Shown: positions 7,344 through 14,336 of the stretch, in pieces
Layout of the letters: every line of letters starts with the position of its first letter
How positions within the stretch are numbered: the stretch's first letter is position 1
Source: Deltaproteobacteria bacterium
GTDB taxonomy: Bacteria > Desulfobacterota > Dissulfuribacteria > Dissulfuribacterales > S140-46
Assembly (NCBI GenBank): GCA_015491585.1
Contig: WFVQ01000063.1
Coordinates: 1-21,523 of the forward strand
Direction: 5' to 3'
Length of the DNA: 21,523 nt
Translations under genes and position numbers: made by a program
Notes under the pieces: model-generated
Database searches by the model: none
What the model saw: only the letters and a program-made list of their open reading frames with translations
Told to the model about the DNA's origin: nothing

Positions 7344-7371
7344 ATGGTTTCTCATCTTTTTAGGAAACCAT
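7344..7371. repeat. hairpin with TCATCTTTTTAG loop
   Basis: ATGGTTTC (7344-7351) and GAAACCAT (7364-7371) form a perfect 8-bp stem round a 12-base loop. The sequence TCTCATCTTTT here (7350-7360) recurs at 7524-7534 in the loop of the large palindrome, and AACCATC follows in both places. Confidence 0.6.
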
Positions 7372-7420
7372 CTCGCCGAAGGCACATGCTCAGCTTGTGA
7401 CCTGCACGTCCGAAGCGGAA

Positions 7421-7604
7421 GGGGCAGACGCACTTGTCTCGCCCTTGTAAGCCCGTAGGGTGGCCCGAGGGGCCATCCTTGGCTGGGGCGGTATGCTGAG
7501 AATAGTTGTGATGGGCTACAGTGTCTCATCTTTTCAGTGTAACCATCAAAAGCGAGCTCTTCTTCACCGCCTCAGCCAAGGGCTTACAAGGGTGCGTCTG
7601 TCCC
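7421..7604. repeat. 184-bp imperfect palindrome downstream of the transposase
   Basis: Four blocks on the left are found inverted and in mirror order on the right: CAGACGCAC (7425-7433 with 7592-7600), CCCTTGTAAGCCC (7442-7454 with 7580-7592, 13 of 13), CCTTGGCTGGGGCGG (7477-7491 with 7567-7581, 14 of 15) and TGATGGGCTACA (7509-7520 with 7538-7548, imperfect). The left arm has 8- and 22-base insertions relative to the right; the second contains a small hairpin TGGCCC-GAG-GGGCCA (7461-7475). The centre holds TCTCATCTTTT. No open reading frame there looks real. It may fold in the 3' end of the transposase mRNA. Confidence 0.7.
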
Positions 7605-7616
7605 TGGAGCGGGCCA

Positions 7617-8789
7617 TCACGCCGCCTGAGCGATCTGAATCAGCTCCCCGGATGGGGTATATTCGGCCAGCTTCCTGGGGCCGTGGAAAACGGCCAGGCT
7701 GCCATCCGCATATCGATGGACCTTCACCTTGACCTTCACATAGTGGCATCTATAGGCATTGCTGGGAATCTGAAGGGTCAAGCCCTCAAACTGGACGCAG
7801 TTGTCGTTATTGACCGTCCTTTCATGCTTTTCACATAGGATATCGTCCAGATTCCCACCTCTCCAGGGGATGAAGGCCCAGCCCTCTGCCAGGGGTTCTA
7901 CTGTGAACTCGGCATTATATTCTCGCAGATACCGCTCCTGTATGTACCGATTAGCCTCCTCCATATCCGTGATGCCATGAAGGGCCAACTCCTTTACCAG
8001 CCGGTCTTGGTGGGTCGCAAAGACCCGCTCCACCCGTCCCTTGGCCTCTGGTGAATAGGCCGGAATCATCTCTATGGACAGCTCCCTCATGGCCCGGCCA
8101 AACTGGGTGGGATTCCTCTTGTCCACCTTGCCCCCGGCCTCAGGTGTGTGCCAATAATGGCTCCCCCTATCGGTATACAGAGAAGAAAAAAGCCCCTTCT
8201 CCTCTATAACTTCCCTCACACCACGAAAACTGCTGAGCGTCCCCTCCTCCTCCACAAAAAACATCGAATAGTGCTCGTTGGTCGCATCATCCATGGTCAC
8301 TATCAGATCCTACCTCTTCCCCGGCACCCACTCATGGGTGGAACCGTCCTGCAACAACATCATCCCAGGATACGGACTCCGAGCACGCCTCCTACGATGC
8401 CTGCCACGCCTCTTCCCGCGAACTATCAACCCCCTCCCCTGAAGCGTGTCCTTCACCCAGGTATAACTCCTCCTCCCACCATGCTCAGTCACATACTTCC
8501 GATAAAAATGCCTCGCGTTAAATCCTTCATAATTACGCCGGTATAACTCCTCCAACTGCTTGATCTCTACCTCAGACGCCTTCCGATGAGACGGACGGTT
8601 CAATCGCCGGTCAAACAGACCCTCCAATCCCTCCTCCTCATACCAACAGATGTACCTCCGAAACGTCCTCGCGCTCACACCAAGCAAAAGAGCCGCCTGC
8701 TCCTGGGTCAGCTCCCTCCGAATCCATCCACCATACGCCTCCTCAAACCTCATCCGCTTGACCTCCTCTCTGAATCCCGTCCGGTCCAT
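7617..8789 (-). pseudogene. DDE transposase interrupted by an in-frame TAG
   Basis: Two frames, 8789-8310 and 8300-7617, are in the same register and together make a 390-codon transposase; they are separated only by a TAG at 8312-8310 (codon 160). The first part has an N-terminal helix-turn-helix (LTQEQAALLLGVSARTFRRY) and the first catalytic aspartate in LLQDGSTHEW. After the stop, DLIVTMDDATNEHYSMFFVE continues the integrase core, with the second aspartate in LYTDRGSHYW and a glutamate in YSPEAKGRVERVF 47 positions later. A one-base change from TGG would create the TAG. A GGAGG site precedes the ATG at 8789. As it stands it should be inactive unless the TAG is read through. Confidence 0.85.
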
Positions 8790-8819
8790 TCCAGGCCCTC
8801 CTTCCGACCCTTGATAAAC

Positions 8820-8867
8820 CGGACACTTTACGCGCTAATTCAGAGGACAGATTACTTGCTCGTAACA
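8820..8867 (-). repeat. IS terminal inverted repeat, right
   Basis: Reading inwards on the minus strand it begins TGTTACGAGCAAGTAATC and ends TAAAGTGTCCG, with TGTCC occurring twice. It is the partner of 7244-7292 and lies just upstream of the transposase start, so it may also carry the transposase promoter. Confidence 0.75.
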
Positions 8868-8876
8868 GGCTGACGG
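8868..8876. repeat. target site duplication, right copy
   Basis: GGCTGACGG, identical to 7235-7243, directly abuts the AACA right terminus of the element. Confidence 0.8.
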
Positions 8877-8907
8877 GATAGAGGGAGCAAACCGGAAGGA
8901 AGTACGG

Positions 8908-8945
8908 TATAATAAAATTTACATCTCCAAAGGTTGGTTTGGAGA
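8908..8945 (+). promoter_or_regulatory. candidate -10 box and operator-like inverted repeat upstream of the 8998 gene
   Basis: TATAAT at 8908-8913 is a perfect -10 hexamer, but no good -35 lies 16-18 bases upstream (GAGCAA at 17). Just after it, TCTCCAAA (8924-8931) and TTTGGAGA (8938-8945) form a perfect 8-bp inverted repeat with a 6-base centre. The position, overlapping the expected transcription start, would suit a repressor site or a leader hairpin. I cannot tell which. Confidence 0.4.
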
Positions 8946-8997
8946 GGGGAGCGGTCTGGCTATCGCAGGTCCGGCTGTAGAAGACAGGGGAAACGGC

Positions 8998-9726
8998 GTG
9001 GACGGTGACATCGGCAAGGCATTGACCTACCAGGTCAAGCGCGAGATAGCTGAGAAGTACTTCGGCTGGCGGAGCGCCATCTACGAGGACATTGCCGGGC
9101 TGGAGCGCGCGGTACGTGAAGCCAGGGAATATTACGACTCCGCGGTGGGCAAGGATCTCGTGAGGATTTACTCCCTGCTTGGGAGCGAGGATATCATCGC
9201 CTCGTTTCTGAACAGGTGCGGCTGGGACGGCAGGCCCTTCTACGACGAGTACGTCGTTAATTCTCCTACCATACGGATACGACTGCTCGAGGACATGGAA
9301 CGCCACGGCTGGACCGACAGCGGTAGGTTCAAGAACCTGGTGCTGGATGCGTACCGCAGGCTTTATCGCACAGTGGGCAGGTACAGGGAGAAGCGGAGCG
9401 CGGTGGAGGAGGAACTGTCAGTCATCAAGGAGGAGCTGCGGCTCTTCAAAGAGAAGTTCTCCCTGGATGAGATCATGGGGTTTCTCCGCTCCCTTGATCA
9501 GGGCGCGGCCGAGGAGTCGCTAGCTATGACCCCATTGGCCCTGGGCTCGGAGCGTCTGGAGGAGAGGCTTGAGTTTCCCACCGTTGACCACCTGGAAGGC
9601 GGGCTTCCCGACATCCCGGAGCTGCCGCCACCTGGCAGATTCGAGAGGGAGTTGAAGGAGCTTGCCAACCATGCTTTTGTGTTTCACCGGGCGGCCAGGA
9701 GCGAGTTGCCGCTGCGGAGTCAGTGA
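8998..9726 (+). CDS. uncharacterised helical protein upstream of aroB
   Basis: I do not recognise this 242-residue protein. It is soluble, charged and mostly helical by composition. There is a likely coiled coil at about 118-155 (RRLYRTVGRYREKRSAVEEE and following), and a proline-rich patch near 208-222 (LPDIPELPPPGRF). No signal peptide, membrane segment or catalytic motif is evident. The start is a GTG at 8998 with AGGGG upstream; no other start codon is available in frame before it. The stop lies 11 bases before the aroB ATG, so the two are probably co-transcribed. Codon use resembles that of its neighbours, which supports it being a real gene. Confidence 0.75.
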   Translation: MDGDIGKALTYQVKREIAEKYFGWRSAIYEDIAGLERAVREAREYYDSAVGKDLVRIYSLLGSEDIIASFLNRCGWDGRPFYDEYVVNSPTIRIRLLEDMERHGWTDSGRFKNLVLDAYRRLYRTVGRYREKRSAVEEELSVIKEELRLFKEKFSLDEIMGFLRSLDQGAAEESLAMTPLALGSERLEERLEFPTVDHLEGGLPDIPELPPPGRFERELKELANHAFVFHRAARSELPLRSQ

Positions 9727-9737
9727 GGGAGGAAGGA

Positions 9738-10862
9738 ATGGCCCTCGAGTTCAACGAGATGGAATTTGAGAACAAGTGGCACGTGGTGCGGGTACCCCTG
9801 GGGAGCCGTGGCTATGATATAGAGATAGGGCCGGGTCTCTTGACGACCCTTGCCAGTGAACTTGCTGAGATGGATCTTGGCCACCGGTATGCCCTTGTGA
9901 CAGACAGTAACGTACACGAACTAATCGGGCAGGACGTGGAGCGGATGCTCAGCGATTCCGGTATAGAGGTGGAGAGCTTCGTGTTCCAGGCCGGAGAGCA
10001 GTCCAAGAGCATGGAGACCGTGGTGGAGCTGGCAAGGGGAATGGTCCGTTCCGGTTTCGACAGGAAGAGCGCGGTGATCGCCCTGGGCGGCGGTGTGGTT
10101 GGAGACGTGGCCGGCTTCCTGTCTTCACTGTTCATGCGCGGCATACCCTTCGTCCAGGTCCCCACCACCCTTCTCGCCCAGGTGGACAGCTCGGTGGGGG
10201 GCAAGACCGGCGTGGATCTCCCAGAGGGCAAGAACCTGCTGGGCACCTTTTACCAGCCCTCCAGGGTGGTGGCGGACATAGCCACCCTCGTCACCCTTCC
10301 CAGGCACGAGCTCGGCAACGGCCTTGCCGAAATAGTGAAATACGGAATGATAAGGAGCCCAGGGCTCTTCTCTCTCCTGGAGGAGCGGTGGTGGGACGTG
10401 ATCAACCTCGATCCTGAGCTTATAGCCGACATCGTGGCCCGTTCCTGTGCCATAAAGGCCGATGTGGTGGCCGAGGACGAGCGCGAAGGCGGTTTGAGGC
10501 GGATTCTCAACTTCGGCCACACCATAGGCCACGCGGTAGAGGCGGTGTCGGAATACTCCGTGGCCCACGGAGAGGCGGTGGCAATGGGTATGGTGGCCGT
10601 ATCCCACATCTCGGTAGGGAGGGGCCTCATGAACGACGAAGAGCTTGAGCGGCTTAAGGGCCTTCTCCGCTCCCTGGAGCTTCCGGTCGCCATACCCCAC
10701 CACATCTCCACCTCGCGCATAATGGAGACCATGCGTCACGACAAGAAGAGCGTGGCCGGCCGCATCAACTTCGTTCTGACGCGCTCCATAGGCGACACAG
10801 TCATAGTGGACGACGTCAGCGACGAGGAGGTGGGCAGGGCCATAGATGCCACCAGGCAGTAG
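9738..10862 (+). CDS. aroB: 3-dehydroquinate synthase
   Basis: AroB converts DAHP to 3-dehydroquinate, step two of the shikimate pathway, with NAD+ and a divalent metal. The 374-residue sequence has the NAD-binding GGGVVGDVAGF, PTTLLAQVDSSVGGKTGVD, and the metal ligands Glu in GLAEIVKYG and His in NFGHTIGHAVE and HGEAVAMGM. I chose the ATG at 9738, which has GGGAGGAAGGA directly upstream, rather than the GTG at 9723 that overlaps the previous stop. There are about 12 residues before the usual family start. It converges on rimO with 7 bases between the stops and no obvious terminator. Confidence 0.97.
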   Translation: MALEFNEMEFENKWHVVRVPLGSRGYDIEIGPGLLTTLASELAEMDLGHRYALVTDSNVHELIGQDVERMLSDSGIEVESFVFQAGEQSKSMETVVELARGMVRSGFDRKSAVIALGGGVVGDVAGFLSSLFMRGIPFVQVPTTLLAQVDSSVGGKTGVDLPEGKNLLGTFYQPSRVVADIATLVTLPRHELGNGLAEIVKYGMIRSPGLFSLLEERWWDVINLDPELIADIVARSCAIKADVVAEDEREGGLRRILNFGHTIGHAVEAVSEYSVAHGEAVAMGMVAVSHISVGRGLMNDEELERLKGLLRSLELPVAIPHHISTSRIMETMRHDKKSVAGRINFVLTRSIGDTVIVDDVSDEEVGRAIDATRQ

Positions 10863-10869
10863 TAGGGCT

Positions 10870-12180
10870 TCATGCCCCGGGCCGGCCGGCGACTAAGTCA
10901 TAGGTGTGGGCCTCCTCCACCTCTAACACGGCGATCTCGCCGGCCTCGAACTGCCCACGGTTGATATAGGTGATGCCGTCTATCTCCGGGGCCTGGAACC
11001 TGGTGCGGCCGGCCAGGAGTAGCTCTGTCTCCTCTGAGGGGCCTTCCACCAGCACCTCCAGCCTCCTGCCCAGCCAGCGCCGATTCCGTCTCCTGGAGAT
11101 CCCGGCCTGGAGTTCCATCACCTCTTCCATCCTCTGCCGTGCCAGCTCGGGTTCCACCTTGGAATCCAGGGCATGGGACGGCGCCTCATCTTCGTCTGAG
11201 TAGACGAAGCATCCCAGGTGGTCGAACTCCCACCTCTCCAGGGCATTCAGCAGTTCACGGAACTCCTTCTCGGTCTCGCCAGGGAACCCCACCATCACCG
11301 ATGTCCTTATGACGGCATCTTCGACCTTTTTCCTAACCTCCTCCACTATCCTGTCCACCTGCTCAGGACCGTAGAGGCGTCCCATACGCCGCAGGACCCG
11401 TGCGCTGGCGTGCTGGATGGGGATGTCGAAATAGCTGCAGATCCTCTCCTCTCCGGCGACCATTGAGACGAGACGGCTGTCTATGCTCGACGGATTGAGA
11501 TAGAGAAGCCTGATCCAGGGAATGGAGGTAGATGAGAGGAGGGCCTGGAGGAGCTCGGGGAGTCCTGCTCCGCCGTGCCTGTAATCGGTCAGGTCCTGGG
11601 CAACGAGGATCAGTTCCTTTACCCCCTTGGCCTCGAGGCCTGCCGCCTCCTCGACCAGGGCGTCCAGCGGCCTGCTCTGCCTCGGGCCTCTGAGTCTGGG
11701 GATGAGACAATAGGTGCAGCGGTGGGAGCACCCCTCGGAGACCTTCAAGTAGGCGGTCCAGGGGGGCGTGGAGAGGATCCTTGCAGGACCGCCGCCACTA
11801 AGTGCCCCTGGGAAGAGTATCCTGCCAATGGACGTGAGCTCGGCGGAGGTGAGGAATATATCCACCTCTGGGAGCTCTCTCTCCAGGGCGGCACCGTATC
11901 GGTTCACCAGGCATCCGCCCACAGCAAGCGTCCGCTCCTGGCCCTCGATGGAGTGGGCGACAGAGAGTATCGTGTCGATGGATTCGCTGACCGCCTCCTC
12001 TATGAAGGCGCAGGTGTTTATGAGGATGAGCCGTGCCTCTTCCGGCCTATCTACCAGCTCCAGCTTCACCGCCGAGGCCAGGGATGCGAGAGCCGTCTCG
12101 GTGTCCACGCGGTTCTTGGGGCAGCCAAGGGTGACGGCGAAGAGAGGCAGTGGTGAGCCCGGCCTGGTCAGGGAACCCAC
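10870..12180 (-). CDS. rimO: ribosomal protein S12 methylthiotransferase
   Basis: RimO is a radical-SAM enzyme that methylthiolates an aspartate of ribosomal protein S12. The N-terminal UPF0004 domain has Cys20 in VTLGCPKNRVDTE, Cys57 in INTCAFIEEAV and Cys90 in VGGCLVNRYG, which bind the auxiliary 4Fe-4S cluster. The radical-SAM triad is Cys151, Cys155 and Cys158 (EGCSHRCTYCLIPRLRG). A TRAM-like domain closes the protein. GCPKNRVDTE points to RimO rather than MiaB. The start is a GTG at 12180 with AAGGAGGAGCG upstream, inside the last codons of panD, so translation is probably coupled to panD. Confidence 0.94.
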   Translation of the reverse strand: MGSLTRPGSPLPLFAVTLGCPKNRVDTETALASLASAVKLELVDRPEEARLILINTCAFIEEAVSESIDTILSVAHSIEGQERTLAVGGCLVNRYGAALERELPEVDIFLTSAELTSIGRILFPGALSGGGPARILSTPPWTAYLKVSEGCSHRCTYCLIPRLRGPRQSRPLDALVEEAAGLEAKGVKELILVAQDLTDYRHGGAGLPELLQALLSSTSIPWIRLLYLNPSSIDSRLVSMVAGEERICSYFDIPIQHASARVLRRMGRLYGPEQVDRIVEEVRKKVEDAVIRTSVMVGFPGETEKEFRELLNALERWEFDHLGCFVYSDEDEAPSHALDSKVEPELARQRMEEVMELQAGISRRRNRRWLGRRLEVLVEGPSEETELLLAGRTRFQAPEIDGITYINRGQFEAGEIAVLEVEEAHTYDLVAGRPGA

Positions 12181-12542
12181 CGCTCCTCCTTGGTCTCCAT
12201 CACCCTGTTCCCCTCGCCCAGCAGGATGATCCGGCTACGGCCCGACTCCAGCTCGTCGGGAGTTACCAGAACGTAGGTGGCTACGATTATCAGGTCTCCC
12301 ACACTGCCCTTGCGGGCGGCGGCGCCGTTGAGGCAGACCGTCCCGGACCCCTCCTCCCCCGGGATCACGTAGGTCTCGAACCGCTGGCCAGTGGAGATGT
12401 TATATACCCGCACCTGTTCGAAGGGGAGCACGTCCGCCAGTGCCATGAGGCCCCTGTCCAGGGTCAGGCTCCCCTCGTAGTGGAGGTCCGCGCCGGTGAC
12501 GGTGGCACGGTGGATCTTGGATTTGAGCATGGATCTGAGCAT
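12168..12542 (-). CDS. panD: aspartate 1-decarboxylase (pyruvoyl)
   Basis: PanD makes beta-alanine for pantothenate. It is made as a proenzyme that cleaves itself before a serine to form a pyruvoyl group. The site is intact: Gly24-Ser25 in LHYEGSLTLD, exactly where the family has it. Other conserved parts are MLKSKIHRATVTGADL, YVIPGEEGSGTVCLNGAAAR and VGDLIIVATY. The length of 124 is normal. It starts 15 bases after panC and overlaps rimO by 13 bases. The pairing with panC makes a pantothenate module. Confidence 0.96.
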   Translation of the reverse strand: MLRSMLKSKIHRATVTGADLHYEGSLTLDRGLMALADVLPFEQVRVYNISTGQRFETYVIPGEEGSGTVCLNGAAARKGSVGDLIIVATYVLVTPDELESGRSRIILLGEGNRVMETKEERWVP

Positions 12543-12557
12543 GGCGCCATTGTAATG

Positions 12558-13397
12558 CTACAATATGGCGTTGTCTATCAGGCGCGTTTTCCCCACCCAG
12601 ACGGCCAGCGCCACGAGGGAGCCCCGCCCGACCTCATCCTGCTCCTCAAGGGTCTCCGGGTCGCCTGCAAAGATGTAGTCTATCCTGGTATGGGGAGTGG
12701 CCAGGATCTCCTTCTCCAGGGCCTCCTTCAGCCCTGCCGCGCTGACAGGGCCCTGCGAGGCCATATCCCTGGCCTTCTGGAGCGCCCTGAAAAGGCAGGT
12801 GGCCGAACGCCTCTCCTCAGGGGAGAGGTAGCTGTTCCTGGAGCTCATGGCCAGGCCGTCCTCTTCCCTGACGATTGGATGGCCCACGATCTCCACCGGG
12901 AAGTCGAGATCCTTGGTGAACCTTCTTATGACCTGGAGTTGCTGGAAGTCCTTTTCTCCGAATATGGCGATGTCCGGCGCCACGATGTTGAAGAGCTTTG
13001 CCACCACGGTTGCAACGCCGCGGAAGTGGCCCGGCCTGGATGCGCCGCAGAGCCCATTGGTGAGCCCCTCCACCTCCACCGCGGTGGAGTGTCCGGGCGG
13101 ATACATCTCGTTGGGCTCCGGCGAGAAGAGGACGTCAACGCCGGCCCCTTCCGCCAGGGCCAAGTCTCTCTCGAAGTCCCTTGGATACTGCTCGAAATCC
13201 TCGTTGGGTCCAAACTGGGTAGGATTCACGAACAGGCTAACCACCACCCTGTCGGCCAGTTCCCTCCCTTTTCTCATGAGTGCCAAGTGGCCTTCGTGGA
13301 AGAAGCCCATAGTTGGGACCAGGGCGATCCTCTCTCCCTCCCTCTTCCACTCCGAGGTCAGGGACCTTATCTCTGGTATGGTGCGGGTCACTTTCAC
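12558..13397 (-). CDS. panC: pantothenate synthetase
   Basis: PanC joins pantoate and beta-alanine with ATP. The 279-residue protein has the HIGH-type motif in LVPTMGFFHEGHLALM (residues about 26-41), the FVNPTQFGPNEDFEQYPRD segment, IFGEKDFQQLQVIRR and the KMSKS-like AMSSRNSYLSPEERR. The start is a GTG at 13397, with only a weak GAGG upstream, 15 bases after the stop of the VKOR gene. Its product and that of panD act in consecutive supply of the same pathway; panB is not in this window. Confidence 0.96.
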   Translation of the reverse strand: MKVTRTIPEIRSLTSEWKREGERIALVPTMGFFHEGHLALMRKGRELADRVVVSLFVNPTQFGPNEDFEQYPRDFERDLALAEGAGVDVLFSPEPNEMYPPGHSTAVEVEGLTNGLCGASRPGHFRGVATVVAKLFNIVAPDIAIFGEKDFQQLQVIRRFTKDLDFPVEIVGHPIVREEDGLAMSSRNSYLSPEERRSATCLFRALQKARDMASQGPVSAAGLKEALEKEILATPHTRIDYIFAGDPETLEEQDEVGRGSLVALAVWVGKTRLIDNAIL

Positions 13398-13412
13398 CGG
13401 ACAGGACCTCGA

Positions 13413-14336
13413 CTACGAGCCGTCACTGCAGGACGCCTCCTCCTCTATGGTGCAGACGCCGTCTTCATCCCCGCCTCCTATCAGGTCCTCGACGGGCACG
13501 AGCGGGGCCTCGGAGAAGCACGACTCCTCTATATATTTGATGATGGCGGTGTCACCTTTGATGAACAAGAGGCCCTCCGCTCTCTTGTCGATCAGGACCG
13601 GGATCTCCTCGATGCCCAGGATCCTGAGGGTGGCTACGTTGATCCTGGGATCGTACTCCTTCTGGGGTTCGAGGTCGGGAAGCACAGGGGAGTCGATCTC
13701 CTTGACGGGGTTGAAATGAAACTGGCACCTGGTGCACCCTTCCAAGGCCCTGAGGACCTTCTGGCAGTGGGGGCAGTCCTTGGAAAAGATGAGGTAGAGC
13801 TCCTTCTCCGGCTCATTGCAACGCTTGATGGCATAGGTGCCCATGTCGAGGTTGACGTTGCGGCTGCTTACATCGGTGGTTAGCAGGGCCATAAACATGA
13901 ATGGTCCGGCGAAACAGGCTGCGGAAGCGGCGATGTGGCGCGCGCCCTGTACCACGTTCAGGAGTGCGATTATGGCGAAGACGGTGAGGCAGTAGGAGCA
14001 GAAGGTGTTGAGCACAAAGGCTTGATAACCCACCAATACCCCCTCTACAGCGAAGGCAGAGGTCAGTAAGACGCGGAGAAACCAGCCTTTGGCTGTATCG
14101 GCCGGACCGCCGACGGCGGTCACCAGCACTGCGGCGAAGAAGAGGAGGCCAGCGAGGTTGAAGTACAAGGGGGAGAGGGTGACCGCCTCCTCCACGATCC
14201 GGCAGCCGGTATTGATACAGGCCGGTTCACCTTTTAGCCATATTACCGCCGCCTGGGCCGCGGTGAGGAGGAGGCCGGCGCAGGCCAGTACGATAGTGGC
14301 CCGCCAGCGCTTTTCACTCAGGATTGGTGTTGCCAT
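13413..14336 (-). CDS. VKOR-family disulfide oxidoreductase fused to a thioredoxin-like domain
   Basis: This is a 307-residue (from the ATG at 14336) inner-membrane protein of the vitamin K epoxide reductase family, which re-oxidises a thiol oxidase using quinone in place of DsbB. Four to five membrane segments lie in the first about 155 residues. Counting from the GTG at 14339, the loop cysteines are Cys41 and Cys46 (ACINTGC) and the quinone-side pair is Cys114-Cys117 (CSYC). A thioredoxin-like domain follows with CPHC at 189-192 and a cis-proline in EEIPVLI. An extra CTRC lies just after it. It overlaps the ATPase gene by 23 bases. It may oxidise periplasmic proteins encoded in the same operon. 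Confidence 0.88.
   Translation of the reverse strand: MATPILSEKRWRATIVLACAGLLLTAAQAAVIWLKGEPACINTGCRIVEEAVTLSPLYFNLAGLLFFAAVLVTAVGGPADTAKGWFLRVLLTSAFAVEGVLVGYQAFVLNTFCSYCLTVFAIIALLNVVQGARHIAASAACFAGPFMFMALLTTDVSSRNVNLDMGTYAIKRCNEPEKELYLIFSKDCPHCQKVLRALEGCTRCQFHFNPVKEIDSPVLPDLEPQKEYDPRINVATLRILGIEEIPVLIDKRAEGLLFIKGDTAIIKYIEESCFSEAPLVPVEDLIGGGDEDGVCTIEEEASCSDGS

Larger units (their letters stand above)
7244..8867 (-). mobile_element. insertion sequence, ISNCY/IS481-like DDE transposase, 1624 bp
   Basis: The element is bounded by TGTT...AACA and a perfect 9-bp direct repeat of the target. Its ends are inverted repeats of about 48 bp: the inner 30 positions (7263-7292 against the complement of 8849-8820) match at 20 of 30, with blocks TTAGC, TAAA and TGTCCG shared, and the outer part shares TGTT, CAA and TA. 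One transposase gene lies on the minus strand and is interrupted by a single TAG. The 373 bp between the transposase stop and the left end are non-coding and rich in inverted repeats. The family name is my recollection of the transposase type and not a database result. Confidence 0.82.

Noticed and set aside
7343..7372. Second, truncated IS end at the TCTCATCTTTT hairpin
   Set aside because: The true ends of the element, fixed by the target duplication and inverted repeats, are at 7244 and 8867, and the hairpin lies inside them, so it is not a boundary of this element.
8310..8312. TAG in the transposase as a sense (pyrrolysine) codon
   Set aside because: TAG is used as the terminal stop of truA, mscS and aroB in this window, and no pyl gene is visible, so a nonsense mutation is simpler. 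I keep it only as something to check.
10855..10895. Terminator between the convergent aroB and rimO genes
   Set aside because: GGGC-5 nt-GCCC is short, has no T-run and lies partly in coding sequence.
12150..13883. 577-codon open frame on the plus strand across panD, panC and the VKOR gene
   Set aside because: It is antisense to three well-supported genes and reflects high GC third positions; the product has no recognisable features.
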